From Rhizobium oryzicola (GTDB lineage Bacteria; Pseudomonadota; Alphaproteobacteria; Rhizobiales; Rhizobiaceae): 64,000 nucleotides of DNA. Each line of letters opens with the position of its first letter. Within the stretch, counting starts at the first letter, position 1. Below, one piece after another: positions 1 to 9,049 of this stretch. The DNA lies in the NCBI RefSeq assembly GCF_030504645.1, contig NZ_JAUKWQ010000011.1:114086-178085 (forward strand), in the 5' to 3' direction. The position numbers were made by a program, and so were the translations under genes. Under the pieces are notes generated by a model, which had not been told where the DNA came from, made no database searches, and saw only the letters and a program-made list of their open reading frames with translations.

Positions 1-1
1 A

Positions 2-1000
2 GGCCGCTCCATCGTGGCGCTTGCAACGGGCGAATTCGGCCAGGCTGCTCCAACGGAAAAGCCGGATCAGGTCATTCCCTTCTCGGCAGAAACCCGTCTT
101 TCGGGTGTTGATATCGCCGGACGTCGTCTGCGCAAGGGCGCGGTGGACTCCGTGCTGAAATTCGCAGGCGTTGATGATGTCGCCGCGCCGAAGCCCTTCA
201 AGGATGCGGTTGCCCGTATCGCACAGTCAGGCGGCACGCCGCTTGCCGTTGCCGATGGCAACCGTCTGCTCGGCGTTATCCATCTGAAGGACGTCGTCAA
301 GCCCGGCATTAAGGAACGGTTCGCTGCCATGCGTGCCATGGGTATCCGCACTGTGATGGTGACGGGCGACAATCCGGTCACGGCTGCGGCAATCGCCTCG
401 GAAGCCGGCGTGGATGACTTCCTCGCCCAGGCAACGCCGGAAGACAAGCTTGCCTATATCCGCAAGTCGCAGGAAGGCGGCCGCCTGATCGCCATGTGCG
501 GCGACGGCACCAATGACGCACCGGCGCTGGCCCAGGCCGATGTGGGCGTGGCTATGCAGACCGGTACCCAGGCCGCCCGCGAAGCGGCGAACATGGTGGA
601 TCTCGATTCCAGCCCAACCAAGCTCATCGAGATCGTGGAAATCGGCAAGCAGTTGCTGATGACCCGCGGTTCGCTGACCACCTTCTCGATTGCCAACGAT
701 GTGGCCAAGTATTTCGCCATCATCCCCGCACTGTTCGTCACGGCCTATCCGGGTCTTGCAGGCCTCAACATCATGGCGCTGTCCAGCCCGCAGTCGGCCA
801 TTCTCTCCGCCGTCATCTTCAACGCACTGATCATCATCGCGCTGATCCCGCTTGCGTTGAAGGGTGTTTCCTATCGTCCGGTCGGTGCTGCCGCACTGCT
901 GCGACGTAACCTGCTCGTCTATGGCGTCGGCGGACTGATCCTGCCCTTCATCGGGATCAAGCTTGTCGATCTCGCCGTGGCCGGCCTTCATCTGGTGTAA
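2..1000 (+). CDS. kdpB: Potassium-transporting ATPase subunit B, C-terminal part (truncated by window edge)
   Basis: Catalytic P-type ATPase subunit of the inner-membrane KdpFABC high-affinity K+ uptake complex. The reading frame is open from base 2, so the gene starts before the window; the phosphorylation motif DKTGT lies upstream and is not seen. Visible parts are the end of the nucleotide-binding domain, the P-domain segment MVTGDN near codon 120, the hinge motif GDGTNDAPALAQAD, and the C-terminal membrane helices after TFSIANDVAKYFAI. These residues match KdpB rather than other P-type ATPases. kdpC follows two bases after the stop, so the genes are co-transcribed. The GTG at base 14 is an internal codon, not a start. 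Confidence 0.97.
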   Translation, partial: GRSIVALATGEFGQAAPTEKPDQVIPFSAETRLSGVDIAGRRLRKGAVDSVLKFAGVDDVAAPKPFKDAVARIAQSGGTPLAVADGNRLLGVIHLKDVVKPGIKERFAAMRAMGIRTVMVTGDNPVTAAAIASEAGVDDFLAQATPEDKLAYIRKSQEGGRLIAMCGDGTNDAPALAQADVGVAMQTGTQAAREAANMVDLDSSPTKLIEIVEIGKQLLMTRGSLTTFSIANDVAKYFAIIPALFVTAYPGLAGLNIMALSSPQSAILSAVIFNALIIIALIPLALKGVSYRPVGAAALLRRNLLVYGVGGLILPFIGIKLVDLAVAGLHLV

Positions 1001-1002
1001 TC

Positions 1003-1569
1003 ATGCTTGCACATCTCAGACCTGCAATCGCCACCGTCTTGCTGTTTACCGGTATCTGCGGCCTGGCCTATCCGCTCGCCATCACGGGGATCGCAACCGC
1101 CACCATGCCCGCCCAGGCATTAGGCAGTCTCGCCCGCAACGGCGAGACAGTCGTCGGCTCTACGCTGATCGGCCAGACCTTTACCGCGGATAAATATTTC
1201 TGGCCGCGTCCGTCCGCGACCTCGCCGAACGGCTACAACGCCATGGCCTCCGGCGGCTCAAACCTGGCGCCGACCTCGCAGAAGCTGCATGATCAGATCG
1301 CCGCTAATATCGACGCCTGGAAAAAGGCGGGTGGATCCGGTGCTATTCCGGCCGACGCGGTGACCGCGTCCGGCTCCGGGCTTGATCCTGACATCACGCC
1401 GGAAAATGCGCGCAGCCAGATTGTCCGTGTCGCCAAGGCACGCGGACTTTCGGAAGCCGATGTCGCCAAAGTGGTGGACGCGAATGTTGAACGACGTCTC
1501 TTCGGCGTGATCGGCGAGGCGCATGTGAATGTGTTGAAGCTGAACATGGCGCTCGATTCAGTGAAGTAG
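1003..1569 (+). CDS. kdpC: Potassium-transporting ATPase subunit C
   Basis: Small single-span subunit that stabilises the KdpFABC complex and assists ATP binding by KdpB. The 188-residue length is normal for KdpC. One hydrophobic N-terminal segment (about residues 8-30) is followed by a periplasmic domain containing the family signature FWPRPSATSPNGYNAMASGGSN around residues 65-87 and the conserved C-terminal stretch ending in VNVLKLNMAL. It begins two bases after the kdpB stop and lies 18 bases before kdpD, so the structural genes and the sensor appear to form one operon. Confidence 0.97.
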   Translation: MLAHLRPAIATVLLFTGICGLAYPLAITGIATATMPAQALGSLARNGETVVGSTLIGQTFTADKYFWPRPSATSPNGYNAMASGGSNLAPTSQKLHDQIAANIDAWKKAGGSGAIPADAVTASGSGLDPDITPENARSQIVRVAKARGLSEADVAKVVDANVERRLFGVIGEAHVNVLKLNMALDSVK

Positions 1570-1587
1570 AATCGATAAGCTCCGCTC

Positions 1588-4311
1588 ATGTCCGACGAGT
1601 TTCGCGATCAGGAAAACCGGCCCGATCCGGATGCGCTTCTGGCGCTGGCAAGCCGCTCCCGAAAGGGGCGGCTCACCATATTTTTAGGCGCAGCACCGGG
1701 TGTCGGTAAAACCTTCGCCATGCTGTCGCGTGCCCGTATCCGCCAGATGGCGGGCACCGATATCGTTGTCGGCCTGGTGGAAACCCATGGCCGGGCGGAA
1801 ACGGAAGCGCTGGTGGAGGGATTGGAAATCCTGCCCCGCAAAACTCTGGAATACAAAGGCAGGTCGCTCGAAGAGTTCGATCTCGATGCCGCCCTTGCCC
1901 GAAAGCCGGCCATCCTGATCGTCGATGAACTGGCGCACAGCAATCTGGGCGAAAGCCGTCATCCAAAACGCTATCAGGATGTCGAGGAACTGCTAGCCTC
2001 CGGCATTGATGTGTGGACAGCCCTCAACATCCAGCACCTGGAAAGCTTGTCGGATATCGTTTCGCAGATCACAGGCGTACAGGTGCGCGAGATCGTGCCG
2101 GACCGGGTGCTGAAGCAGGCGGATGATGTGATCCTCATCGACCTGCCGCCGGAGGAATTGCTGGCACGGTTGCGGGAGGGCAAGGTCTACGTGCCCGCCA
2201 ATGCCGCGCGCGCCACGGAAAGTTTTTTCCGTCTGGGCAATCTGACCGCGCTGCGTGAATTGGCGCTTCGCCGCACTGCCGATCGCGTCGATGACGAGAT
2301 GGTGGATTTCCTCAAGCAGAACGCGATCGAAGGACCCTGGCGAACCTCGGAGAGGCTTCTGGTCTGCGTCGGTCCGGATGAACTGTCCGAAAAGGTGGTG
2401 ATGACCGCAAGCCATCTCTCCTCCGGCTTGAACGCACCCTGGCTCGTCGTGTGCCTTGAGCGGGCGGACCAGGTGGATGAAGACCCGCAAAGGCAGGCCC
2501 GCGTCGACGACACCCTGCGGCTTGCCGAGCGACTGGGAGGCGAGACCCGCCGCCTCTATGGTCGCGATTTCGTGGAAGAACTGCTGAAGGTCGCCCGCAA
2601 GGAGCATATCACTCAGATCGTCATCGGCGCGCCGCGGCGTTCGAGCCTTCAGCGGCTGTTTCGCCGCTCGCTTGCGGATGAATTGCTGAACCGGCTGGGC
2701 GGTCTTGGGCTTCATTTCGTGACCGAAGACAAGCCGTCCGGGAGACGGTCGTTCGATCTGTTCAAGCGCTTTGGAAGTCGCCGCGTTGGTTTGACACCGC
2801 GCCAGTATGCCACGGCGCTTCTCGTCACTGTCGCGGCCACAGCGGCGGGACGGGCCATCATCGAAGTGGTGGCGCTTCCGAATGTCTCCATGCTTTTCCT
2901 GCTGGCTGTACTCGTCGCGGCTCTGCGGGAAGGATATCTGACCGCGCTGCTGGCTTCTGTTCTGTCAGCACTCGCCTACAACTTCTTCTTCATTCCACCG
3001 ATCGGCACGCTGACGATCGCCGCGCCTCATGAAGTGTTCGCCTTCATCATCTTCATTGTCGCAACCTTGCTCGCCGGTGGCATTGCCTCTCGTCTGCACA
3101 AGCAGGCACTTCTATCCGCACGGCGCGCAGCGCAGACGCAGACACTTTATGAAGTGTCATCCAAACTGGCGGGGACGCTCGACCGAGAGGCGATCGTCTG
3201 GACGGCCGTCAGCCAACTTAACAGCACCATCCAGCGGCCCGTGGCGCTTCTTGCGCCTGTCGATGGACAACTGGAGCTGCAATCCTCCTGGCCACCGGAC
3301 ACGGAGCTTGGTGTCGCCGAGCTGACGGCTGCGCGCTTTGCCTATGAAAAGGGTGAGGTGGCGGGATCGGGCACCGGTACTTTGCCCAATGCGAAGCTGC
3401 AATTCCGTCCGCTTCGCGGACCTTCTGGCACGCTGGCCGTCTGCGGCTACGCGCCGGATGCCGAGGGGCTGGACCCCACGGAAGAACATGCGCTGGCGGC
3501 CATTCTCGATCAGGTCACCATTGCGCTCGATCGATCGGCGCTGACGGTGAAGAGCGTTGAACAATCGGCACGATTGGAAAATGAACGCTTCCGCTCGGCG
3601 CTGCTTTCCTCCATCTCCCATGATCTCCGCACGCCCCTTGCCACCATTACCGGTGCCGTCACCAGTCTCAAGGAATTCGGCGACCGCATGCCGGAGGAAA
3701 GCCGGCGAGACCTGCTGATCTCCATCGAGGAGGAGGGCGAGCGCCTGTCGCGCTTTGTCGGCAATCTCCTGGATATGACCCGCATCGAATCCGGTGCTGT
3801 GGAGCCGAAGCGTGATTGGGTGGATGTGGGCGAGGTGGTGCTGTCCAGTGTCGAGCGGGCGAAACGCCTGGCTCCAGGCATCGATATTTCCGCCAGCGTG
3901 GCCCAGGATCTGCCGCTCATCCGGGCTGACAGCGTGCTTTTGGGGCAGGTGCTGTTCAACCTCATCGACAATGCCTGCAAGCATGGCGGCGGCGAACCTG
4001 TGACGGTCTATGCCAAGATCGAAGGTCAGGCGGTTGCCGTGTCCGTCACCGATCTCGGCAAGGGAATTCCGGAAAAGGATCTGGACCGGGTGTTCGAAAA
4101 ATTCTACCGCAGATCCAAGAAGACGGATGGCCGCAAACCGGGAACCGGGCTCGGCCTTTCCATTGCCAAGGGATTTGTGGAGGCCATGGGCGGCAGCATT
4201 CAGGTGGAAAGCCCGGCGGTGCGGCGGCGAGGCACACGCTTTACCGTGCGCTTTGCGGTGGAAGCCTCGGCCAATGACATGCCGGTGGCCAAGGGTAGGC
4301 AGGTGGTATGA
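1588..4311 (+). CDS. kdpD: Osmosensitive K+ channel sensor histidine kinase KdpD
   Basis: Membrane sensor kinase controlling kdp expression under K+ limitation. Order of domains over 907 residues: N-terminal KdpD domain with Walker A GAAPGVGKT at residues 34-42, a universal-stress-like domain (about 250-370), four closely spaced membrane helices of the DUF4118 type (about 400-500), a GAF-like region, a HisKA dimerisation domain with phospho-acceptor His678 in SSISHDLRTPL, and an HATPase domain with the N box NLIDNACKHG and G boxes GKGIPEKD and GTGLGLSIAKG. It overlaps the start of kdpE by four bases (ATGA), implying translational coupling. Length and domain order are complete. Confidence 0.97.
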   Translation: MSDEFRDQENRPDPDALLALASRSRKGRLTIFLGAAPGVGKTFAMLSRARIRQMAGTDIVVGLVETHGRAETEALVEGLEILPRKTLEYKGRSLEEFDLDAALARKPAILIVDELAHSNLGESRHPKRYQDVEELLASGIDVWTALNIQHLESLSDIVSQITGVQVREIVPDRVLKQADDVILIDLPPEELLARLREGKVYVPANAARATESFFRLGNLTALRELALRRTADRVDDEMVDFLKQNAIEGPWRTSERLLVCVGPDELSEKVVMTASHLSSGLNAPWLVVCLERADQVDEDPQRQARVDDTLRLAERLGGETRRLYGRDFVEELLKVARKEHITQIVIGAPRRSSLQRLFRRSLADELLNRLGGLGLHFVTEDKPSGRRSFDLFKRFGSRRVGLTPRQYATALLVTVAATAAGRAIIEVVALPNVSMLFLLAVLVAALREGYLTALLASVLSALAYNFFFIPPIGTLTIAAPHEVFAFIIFIVATLLAGGIASRLHKQALLSARRAAQTQTLYEVSSKLAGTLDREAIVWTAVSQLNSTIQRPVALLAPVDGQLELQSSWPPDTELGVAELTAARFAYEKGEVAGSGTGTLPNAKLQFRPLRGPSGTLAVCGYAPDAEGLDPTEEHALAAILDQVTIALDRSALTVKSVEQSARLENERFRSALLSSISHDLRTPLATITGAVTSLKEFGDRMPEESRRDLLISIEEEGERLSRFVGNLLDMTRIESGAVEPKRDWVDVGEVVLSSVERAKRLAPGIDISASVAQDLPLIRADSVLLGQVLFNLIDNACKHGGGEPVTVYAKIEGQAVAVSVTDLGKGIPEKDLDRVFEKFYRRSKKTDGRKPGTGLGLSIAKGFVEAMGGSIQVESPAVRRRGTRFTVRFAVEASANDMPVAKGRQVV

Positions 4312-5003
4312 GCGGCCAGCGGGTTTTGATCGTTGATGACGAGCAGCAGATCCTGCGGTTCCTCAAGCCCGCTCTGTCTGCAGCCGGTTACGATGTCATC
4401 GAGGCGATGACCGGCGAGAAGGCGCTTGCCTCGGCGGCGACCGCATCGCCGGAGCTCATCATTCTGGATCTCGGCCTGCCGGATATGGATGGCAAGGAGG
4501 TGATCCAGCGGCTGCGCAGCTGGACGCGGGTTCCGATCATCGTGCTTTCGGCGCGCGACCGCGAGACGGAAAAGATCGCAGCGCTCGATCTCGGTGCCGA
4601 TGATTATCTTGAGAAGCCTTTCGGCATTGGCGAACTCACGGCGCGCATCCGTGCTGCCCTTCGCCATAACCAGAGCGAGACGGCTGCTTCCGCCACCATC
4701 ACCAGCGGCAACCTGACCATCGATCTCGCGCGGCGTCTTGTGACGAAGAGCGGCGAAACGGTGCGGCTGACGCCGAAGGAGTATGATCTGCTCGTTCTCC
4801 TGGGGCGCCATGCGGGCCGCGTCATGACCCATGGTATGCTGCTGAAGCAGGTATGGGGCCCCGCGCACGAACATGACCTGCAATATCTGCGCGTCTTCAT
4901 CAGGCAGATCCGCGCCAAAATCGAGGAGAACGAAGCAGCACCGCAAATCATCCTCACCGAGCCTGGTGTTGGCTATCGCTTCATGTCCGAAGCCGGCTTG
5001 TAA
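4308..5003 (+). CDS. kdpE: Kdp operon response regulator KdpE
   Basis: OmpR-family response regulator, 231 residues, partner of KdpD. The receiver domain has the acidic pair DDE near residues 8-10, phospho-acceptor Asp54 in ILDLGLPDMDGK, the switch Ser in VLSARD and Lys in LEKPFG. The C-terminal winged helix carries the typical RLTPKEYDLLVLLGRHAGRV and VRQIR-like recognition region. Stop is at 5003; 132 bases then separate it from the next transporter gene, so the Kdp operon probably ends here, though no strong terminator is visible. Confidence 0.97.
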   Translation: MSGQRVLIVDDEQQILRFLKPALSAAGYDVIEAMTGEKALASAATASPELIILDLGLPDMDGKEVIQRLRSWTRVPIIVLSARDRETEKIAALDLGADDYLEKPFGIGELTARIRAALRHNQSETAASATITSGNLTIDLARRLVTKSGETVRLTPKEYDLLVLLGRHAGRVMTHGMLLKQVWGPAHEHDLQYLRVFIRQIRAKIEENEAAPQIILTEPGVGYRFMSEAGL

Positions 5004-5135
5004 AGGATTGTCATTGCTTAAATTTGCTTAATTGCTGGGCATGCCTGCTTCTTAGGCTTGAATTTGAGGGTGATCTTATTAGTATCGCGGCGCCTGCTTG
5101 AAGTGCCGGTATCCCCAGAGAAGGACAGAGAACCA

Positions 5136-6173
5136 ATGACGAAGAATCTCCGCCTGTTGGCATCCGCCCTGGCGATGGGCGTTGCATTTGCCGCGTCCGC
5201 GGTATCCGCCGAAGCGAAGACCTTTACCATTTCCTGGTGGGGCTATAACGGCGACAAGCTGAACGCCAATATCATCGAACCATTCAAGAAGATCTGCGGC
5301 TGCGATATCGTCTTCGAAACCGGCAACAATGCCGACCGTGTGAACAAGCTGAAGCTGCGCGGCGGCAAGGGCGTCGACGTCATCTATCTCTCGGACAGCT
5401 TCTCGCAGGCTGGCATTGCCGATGGCTTGTTCCTGAAGATCGACGGCTCCAAGCTGCCGAACCTCGCTGATCTCTACGACCTCGCCAAAGATCCTCAGGG
5501 CGGTTACGGCCCGGCCTATACCATTGGCCGCGTCGGCATTGTCTATGATGCGGCGAAGGTCAATCCGGCCATCACCTCCTGGAACGACCTCTGGCGTCCG
5601 GATCTGAAAAGTGCAGTGAGCCTGCCCGGCATCACCACCACGGCCGGTCCCATGGTCGTGATGCAGGCGGGCAAGCATGCCGGTGTCGATGCGTTCACCA
5701 ATGCCGACAAGGCCTTCGAGGCCGTCACGGCGCTGAAGCCGAATGTTGCCAAGAACTACAATACCGGTTCCGAACTGGTGAACCTGCTCTCGACCGGCGA
5801 AGCCAAGGTTTCGATTGCGCAGGACTTCACGCTGGCTTCGATGAAGGCCGCCGTGCCGACCATGACCTGGGCGACGCTGAAGGAAGGCGATATCGCCACG
5901 CTGAACACGGTCAACATTCCCAAGGGTTCGGAAAACGTCGACCTGGCTTATCAGTTCATCAACTTCATCCTGTCCAAGCCGGTGCAGCAGCTCGAAGCAG
6001 AGCAGGGCGTTGACGCCCCTGTTTCCAAGAAGGTCGAGCTGACACCGGAACAGGCGAAGATCTGGACCTATGGCGCGGACACGATCGCCAAGCTGACGCT
6101 TCTGAACTACGCCAAGATGAACGATGCCAAGATGGACTGGATCGATCGCTGGAACGAGATCTTCAGCAAATAA
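5136..6173 (+). CDS. ABC transporter substrate-binding protein, polyamine/opine (PotD/PotF-like) type
   Basis: Periplasmic binding protein of the importer encoded by the next three genes. The chosen ATG at 5136 is ten bases after AAGGA and begins a clear signal peptide (MTKNLRLLASALAMG, cleavage near AVSAEA). An in-frame ATG at 5058 would add 26 residues lacking any signal and is rejected. The mature protein (345 residues with signal) has the type II periplasmic-binding fold features of the extracellular solute-binding family 1/8 proteins, including the early SWWGYNGDKLNANIIEPF stretch and NTGSELVNLLSTGEA. The ligand cannot be fixed from sequence; polyamines, opines or other cationic compounds are usual for this group. 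Confidence 0.85.
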   Translation: MTKNLRLLASALAMGVAFAASAVSAEAKTFTISWWGYNGDKLNANIIEPFKKICGCDIVFETGNNADRVNKLKLRGGKGVDVIYLSDSFSQAGIADGLFLKIDGSKLPNLADLYDLAKDPQGGYGPAYTIGRVGIVYDAAKVNPAITSWNDLWRPDLKSAVSLPGITTTAGPMVVMQAGKHAGVDAFTNADKAFEAVTALKPNVAKNYNTGSELVNLLSTGEAKVSIAQDFTLASMKAAVPTMTWATLKEGDIATLNTVNIPKGSENVDLAYQFINFILSKPVQQLEAEQGVDAPVSKKVELTPEQAKIWTYGADTIAKLTLLNYAKMNDAKMDWIDRWNEIFSK

Positions 6174-6196
6174 TCGTGGCAGAACGCAAAAAGAAT

Positions 6197-6250
6197 CGGC
6201 CCGCGCAGAGCGGGCCGGTTTACACAACCGGCTTTGTAGGCTAGCCGGTT
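6197..6250 (+). promoter_or_regulatory. Overlapping alternative hairpins between binding-protein and permease genes
   Basis: Three stem-loops overlap: CGGCCCGC/GCGGGCCG (6197-6204 with 6210-6217), CCGGTT/AACCGG (6215-6220 with 6226-6231) and AACCGGCT/AGCCGGTT (6226-6233 with 6243-6250). The middle stem shares bases with both outer ones, so it cannot form together with them. None has a convincing T-run. The position, directly after the binding-protein stop, fits 3' mRNA protection or partial termination giving more binding protein than permease. Confidence 0.55.
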
Positions 6251-6333
6251 TTGACAGGGCGACTATTTCGCCAAAGAGACAATACCGGACAATCTGAACG
6301 CTGTCCTCCGAGATCACGGATGCGTTGCCTGAG

Positions 6334-7167
6334 ATGACGATGGTGAAACGTTTAACCCCTTGGCTTCTGGCGGCTCCGGCCACCCTTCTGGTGCTGGCAT
6401 TCCTGATCCTGCCGGTCGGGTCCACGCTGGCGACAACCTTCCTTGAACCCAAGGGCTGGATTGCGCCCTACGTCACCTTCTTCAACAGCGGCGTTCGGCG
6501 CACGGTGCTTTATCGCACCATCGAAATTTCCGTCATCACCACGGTTCTCTCCGTGATTATCGGCTTCATCGCTGCCTATGTGGTGGCGCATGTGCCGGGA
6601 CGGTTGAAAAGCATCATGATCATCGCGGCGGTCTTTCCGCTGCTGACGGGCGTCGTGGTGCGTTCCTTTGCCTGGCTGATCCTGCTCGGCAAGAACGGCA
6701 TCCTGAATTCGGCGCTGCTCGGGCTTGGTCTGATCAGCCAGCCGCTCTCCATGCTCTATACCGAAGGCGCGGTTATCGCGGCGATGGTCTATCTCTTCGT
6801 GCCGCTGATGATCCTGACGCTGGCCGGCGTTCTCGAGGGTATTCCGAAGGATGTGCTGGAGGCGGCAACCTCGCTCGGTGCCACACCTTTCGGCGTGTTT
6901 CGCCAAGTCATTCTGCCGCTCGCCATGCCGGGCCTGATCGTCGGTGCCGTACTGGTTTTTACCGGCAGCTTCACATCCTATGCCACACCACAGCTTCTGG
7001 GCGGCGAAAAGCAGATGATGATGGGTACGCTCCTCTATCAGCGCGCCATGGTCACCTTCGACTGGGTGGGCGCTTCCACGGTGGCCGCCATCATGGTGGT
7101 GGTGACTTTCGTGATCGTCTTCCTGATGACGCGGCTTGCGCGCCGCCTGAACCCGATGGTGGCCTGA
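6334..7167 (+). CDS. ABC transporter permease (PotB-like)
   Basis: Inner-membrane channel subunit of the polyamine/opine-type importer, 277 residues from ATG 6334. A TTG nine bases upstream and an ATG at 6340 are alternative starts; none has a strong ribosome binding site. About six membrane segments are visible, and the cytoplasmic EAA loop reads EAATSLGATPFGVFRQVILPLAMPG, which docks on the ATPase. It follows the binding protein after the hairpin region and is four bases from the second permease. The subunit matches the PotB/PotH branch of the family. Confidence 0.88.
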   Translation: MTMVKRLTPWLLAAPATLLVLAFLILPVGSTLATTFLEPKGWIAPYVTFFNSGVRRTVLYRTIEISVITTVLSVIIGFIAAYVVAHVPGRLKSIMIIAAVFPLLTGVVVRSFAWLILLGKNGILNSALLGLGLISQPLSMLYTEGAVIAAMVYLFVPLMILTLAGVLEGIPKDVLEAATSLGATPFGVFRQVILPLAMPGLIVGAVLVFTGSFTSYATPQLLGGEKQMMMGTLLYQRAMVTFDWVGASTVAAIMVVVTFVIVFLMTRLARRLNPMVA

Positions 7168-7171
7168 CCCG

Positions 7172-7960
7172 ATGACCACAAAGCTTCACCCGCTTCTGAT
7201 TGTGTTTGCTGCCGTGATCTTCGCGATCCTGGTCGCACCCCTCTTCATCATTCTGGGCGCCGCCGTGAGCGATACCAGCTTTTTGACCTTCCCGCCGCAG
7301 GGTTTTACCATGCGGTGGTTCACCAATATTTTCGATATCACCGCCTTTCGCACGACGGCCATCACCAGCCTGCAGGTGGCCGTGACCGGCACTTTCCTGG
7401 CGCTGCTGATCGGCATTCCCGCCGCCTATGCCATGAACCGCTTCCGCATTCGTCTGCCGTCCTGGCTATCGAATGTCTTCGTCCTGCCGATTCTCGTGCC
7501 GGAAATCGTGCTCGGCTTCTCACTGGTGAAATCCATCACGATTGGGCTTGAGCTGCCGGTCTTCGCAACGCTGCTGATCGGCCACACGCTGCTGGTGCTG
7601 CCCTATGCGGTGCGGGTGGTGGGGGCGAGCCTTGCCTCTTTCGACTTCTCCATTGAGGAAGCGGCAATCAGCCTTGGTTGCCCGCCCTTGAAAACCTTCT
7701 TCACGGTCGTGCTGCCGAATATCGGTGCGGGTGTTGTGGCGGCCTTCATCCTCGCCTTCATCACCTCCATCAACGATGTCTCTACCTCCCTGTTCCTCAC
7801 GGGCCCTGGGGTCTCGACCCTGCCGATCCAGATCATCGCGCATATGGAGCAGTTCTTCGATCCCACCATCGCCTCCGTTTCCGTGCTGCTGATGATCCTG
7901 ACGGTTGGCGTCATGGCCATCGTCGAAGCCACCCTTGGCCTGACCTTCCTGACCAAATGA
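7172..7960 (+). CDS. ABC transporter permease (PotC-like)
   Basis: Second channel subunit, 262 residues, of the PotC/PotI branch. The N-terminal helix LLIVFAAVIFAILVAPLFII is followed by the usual permease core, with the EAA loop as EAAISLGCPPLKTFFTVVLPN near residues 163-183. It starts four bases after the first permease and ends 24 bases before the ATPase gene, so the set is one operon. Together with the PotB-like partner it should form the heterodimeric transmembrane pore. Confidence 0.88.
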   Translation: MTTKLHPLLIVFAAVIFAILVAPLFIILGAAVSDTSFLTFPPQGFTMRWFTNIFDITAFRTTAITSLQVAVTGTFLALLIGIPAAYAMNRFRIRLPSWLSNVFVLPILVPEIVLGFSLVKSITIGLELPVFATLLIGHTLLVLPYAVRVVGASLASFDFSIEEAAISLGCPPLKTFFTVVLPNIGAGVVAAFILAFITSINDVSTSLFLTGPGVSTLPIQIIAHMEQFFDPTIASVSVLLMILTVGVMAIVEATLGLTFLTK

Positions 7961-7984
7961 CCTTTCAGACAAAGTGACCCGCCC

Positions 7985-9043
7985 GTGACCGTTTCGCTGA
8001 CCCTCGATAACGTTTCTGCCCATTACGGCTCCACCCAGGTGCTGAAAGACCTGTCGCTTTCGGTGAAGGCCGGGGAACTGGTCTCGCTGCTGGGCTCCAG
8101 CGGCTGCGGCAAGACGACGACACTGCGGCTGGTCGCCGGCTTTCTGGAGCCGAGTGCCGGCAGCATCCGGCTGGGCGACCGTGACCTGACGCGGCTTCCC
8201 GCCCATCAGCGCGATATCGGCCTTGTCTTCCAGAACTATGCGCTGTTTCCGCATTTGAGCGTGCGTGACAACGTAGCCTTCGGCCTGAAGCAGCGCGGTG
8301 TTGGCAAGGCGGAGCGAGATGCCAAGGCCAATGCCATGCTGGAGCGCGTCGGCCTTTCCGCCTTTGCGGAACGCATGCCAGCAGCCCTTTCCGGCGGCCA
8401 GAAGCAGCGTGTCGCGCTCGCCCGCGCACTTGTCATCGAACCGCCGCTGCTGATGTTCGATGAGCCGCTGTCCAACCTCGATGCCAAGCTGCGCGTCGAC
8501 ATGCGTGTGGAGATCCGCCGTCTGCAGCGGGCCAATGGCACGACATCGCTCTATGTCACGCATGATCAGGAAGAGGCCTTCTCGATCTCCGACCGCGTGG
8601 CGATCATGAACGCCGGCCGCATCATGCAGCTCGATACGCCGGAAGTGCTTTACCAACGCCCGGCCAACAGTTTTGTCGCCCGTTTCGTCGGCTTCGAAAA
8701 CCTGATCGAAATGACGGTGACGGAGCGCAACGGCGAGATGGTGACGGCGACAACCAAGGCCGGTGCATCGCTGACACTGTCGCAGACCGTCTATGGTGCG
8801 ATCCCCGACCGTTTCATTCTGGCAGCCCGTCCCGATGGTCTGGCTGTGCGCCAGAGCGGCGAAGGCATTCCCGTTACCCTCGGCATCCGCACCTATCTCG
8901 GTCGCGCCTACCAGTATCAGTGCACGACATCGACTGGAGACCTGACCGGCAACGGGCCGCTCAGCGAACTGCTGGAGCCCGGCGCCCAAGCCGTGCTGGT
9001 GCCTGTGCCGGAGCAATGCTGCATCCTGCCGCCGGAAGCCTGA
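7985..9043 (+). CDS. ABC transporter ATP-binding protein (PotA-like)
   Basis: Energising subunit of the preceding importer, 352 residues, GTG start. Walker A GSSGCGKTT is at residues 37-45, Q-loop in VFQNYALFPHLSV, signature LSGGQKQR, Walker B LLMFDEPLSNLDA and the switch histidine in YVTHDQEEA. The C-terminal third is a TOBE-type regulatory domain, as in PotA and FbpC. The stop lies only six bases from the stop of the convergent adenine-deaminase-family gene, leaving no room for a separate terminator. Confidence 0.92.
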   Translation: MTVSLTLDNVSAHYGSTQVLKDLSLSVKAGELVSLLGSSGCGKTTTLRLVAGFLEPSAGSIRLGDRDLTRLPAHQRDIGLVFQNYALFPHLSVRDNVAFGLKQRGVGKAERDAKANAMLERVGLSAFAERMPAALSGGQKQRVALARALVIEPPLLMFDEPLSNLDAKLRVDMRVEIRRLQRANGTTSLYVTHDQEEAFSISDRVAIMNAGRIMQLDTPEVLYQRPANSFVARFVGFENLIEMTVTERNGEMVTATTKAGASLTLSQTVYGAIPDRFILAARPDGLAVRQSGEGIPVTLGIRTYLGRAYQYQCTTSTGDLTGNGPLSELLEPGAQAVLVPVPEQCCILPPEA

Positions 9044-9049
9044 AGCCGG

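Noticed and set aside
7520..9016. Long minus-strand open frame opposite the ABC ATPase and permease
   Set aside because: It is antisense to well-supported genes, is His/Arg/Gln rich without a domain, and reflects the GC-rich third codon positions of the plus-strand genes. The same applies to long antisense frames at 14055-15431, 31958-33499 and 62094-63425.
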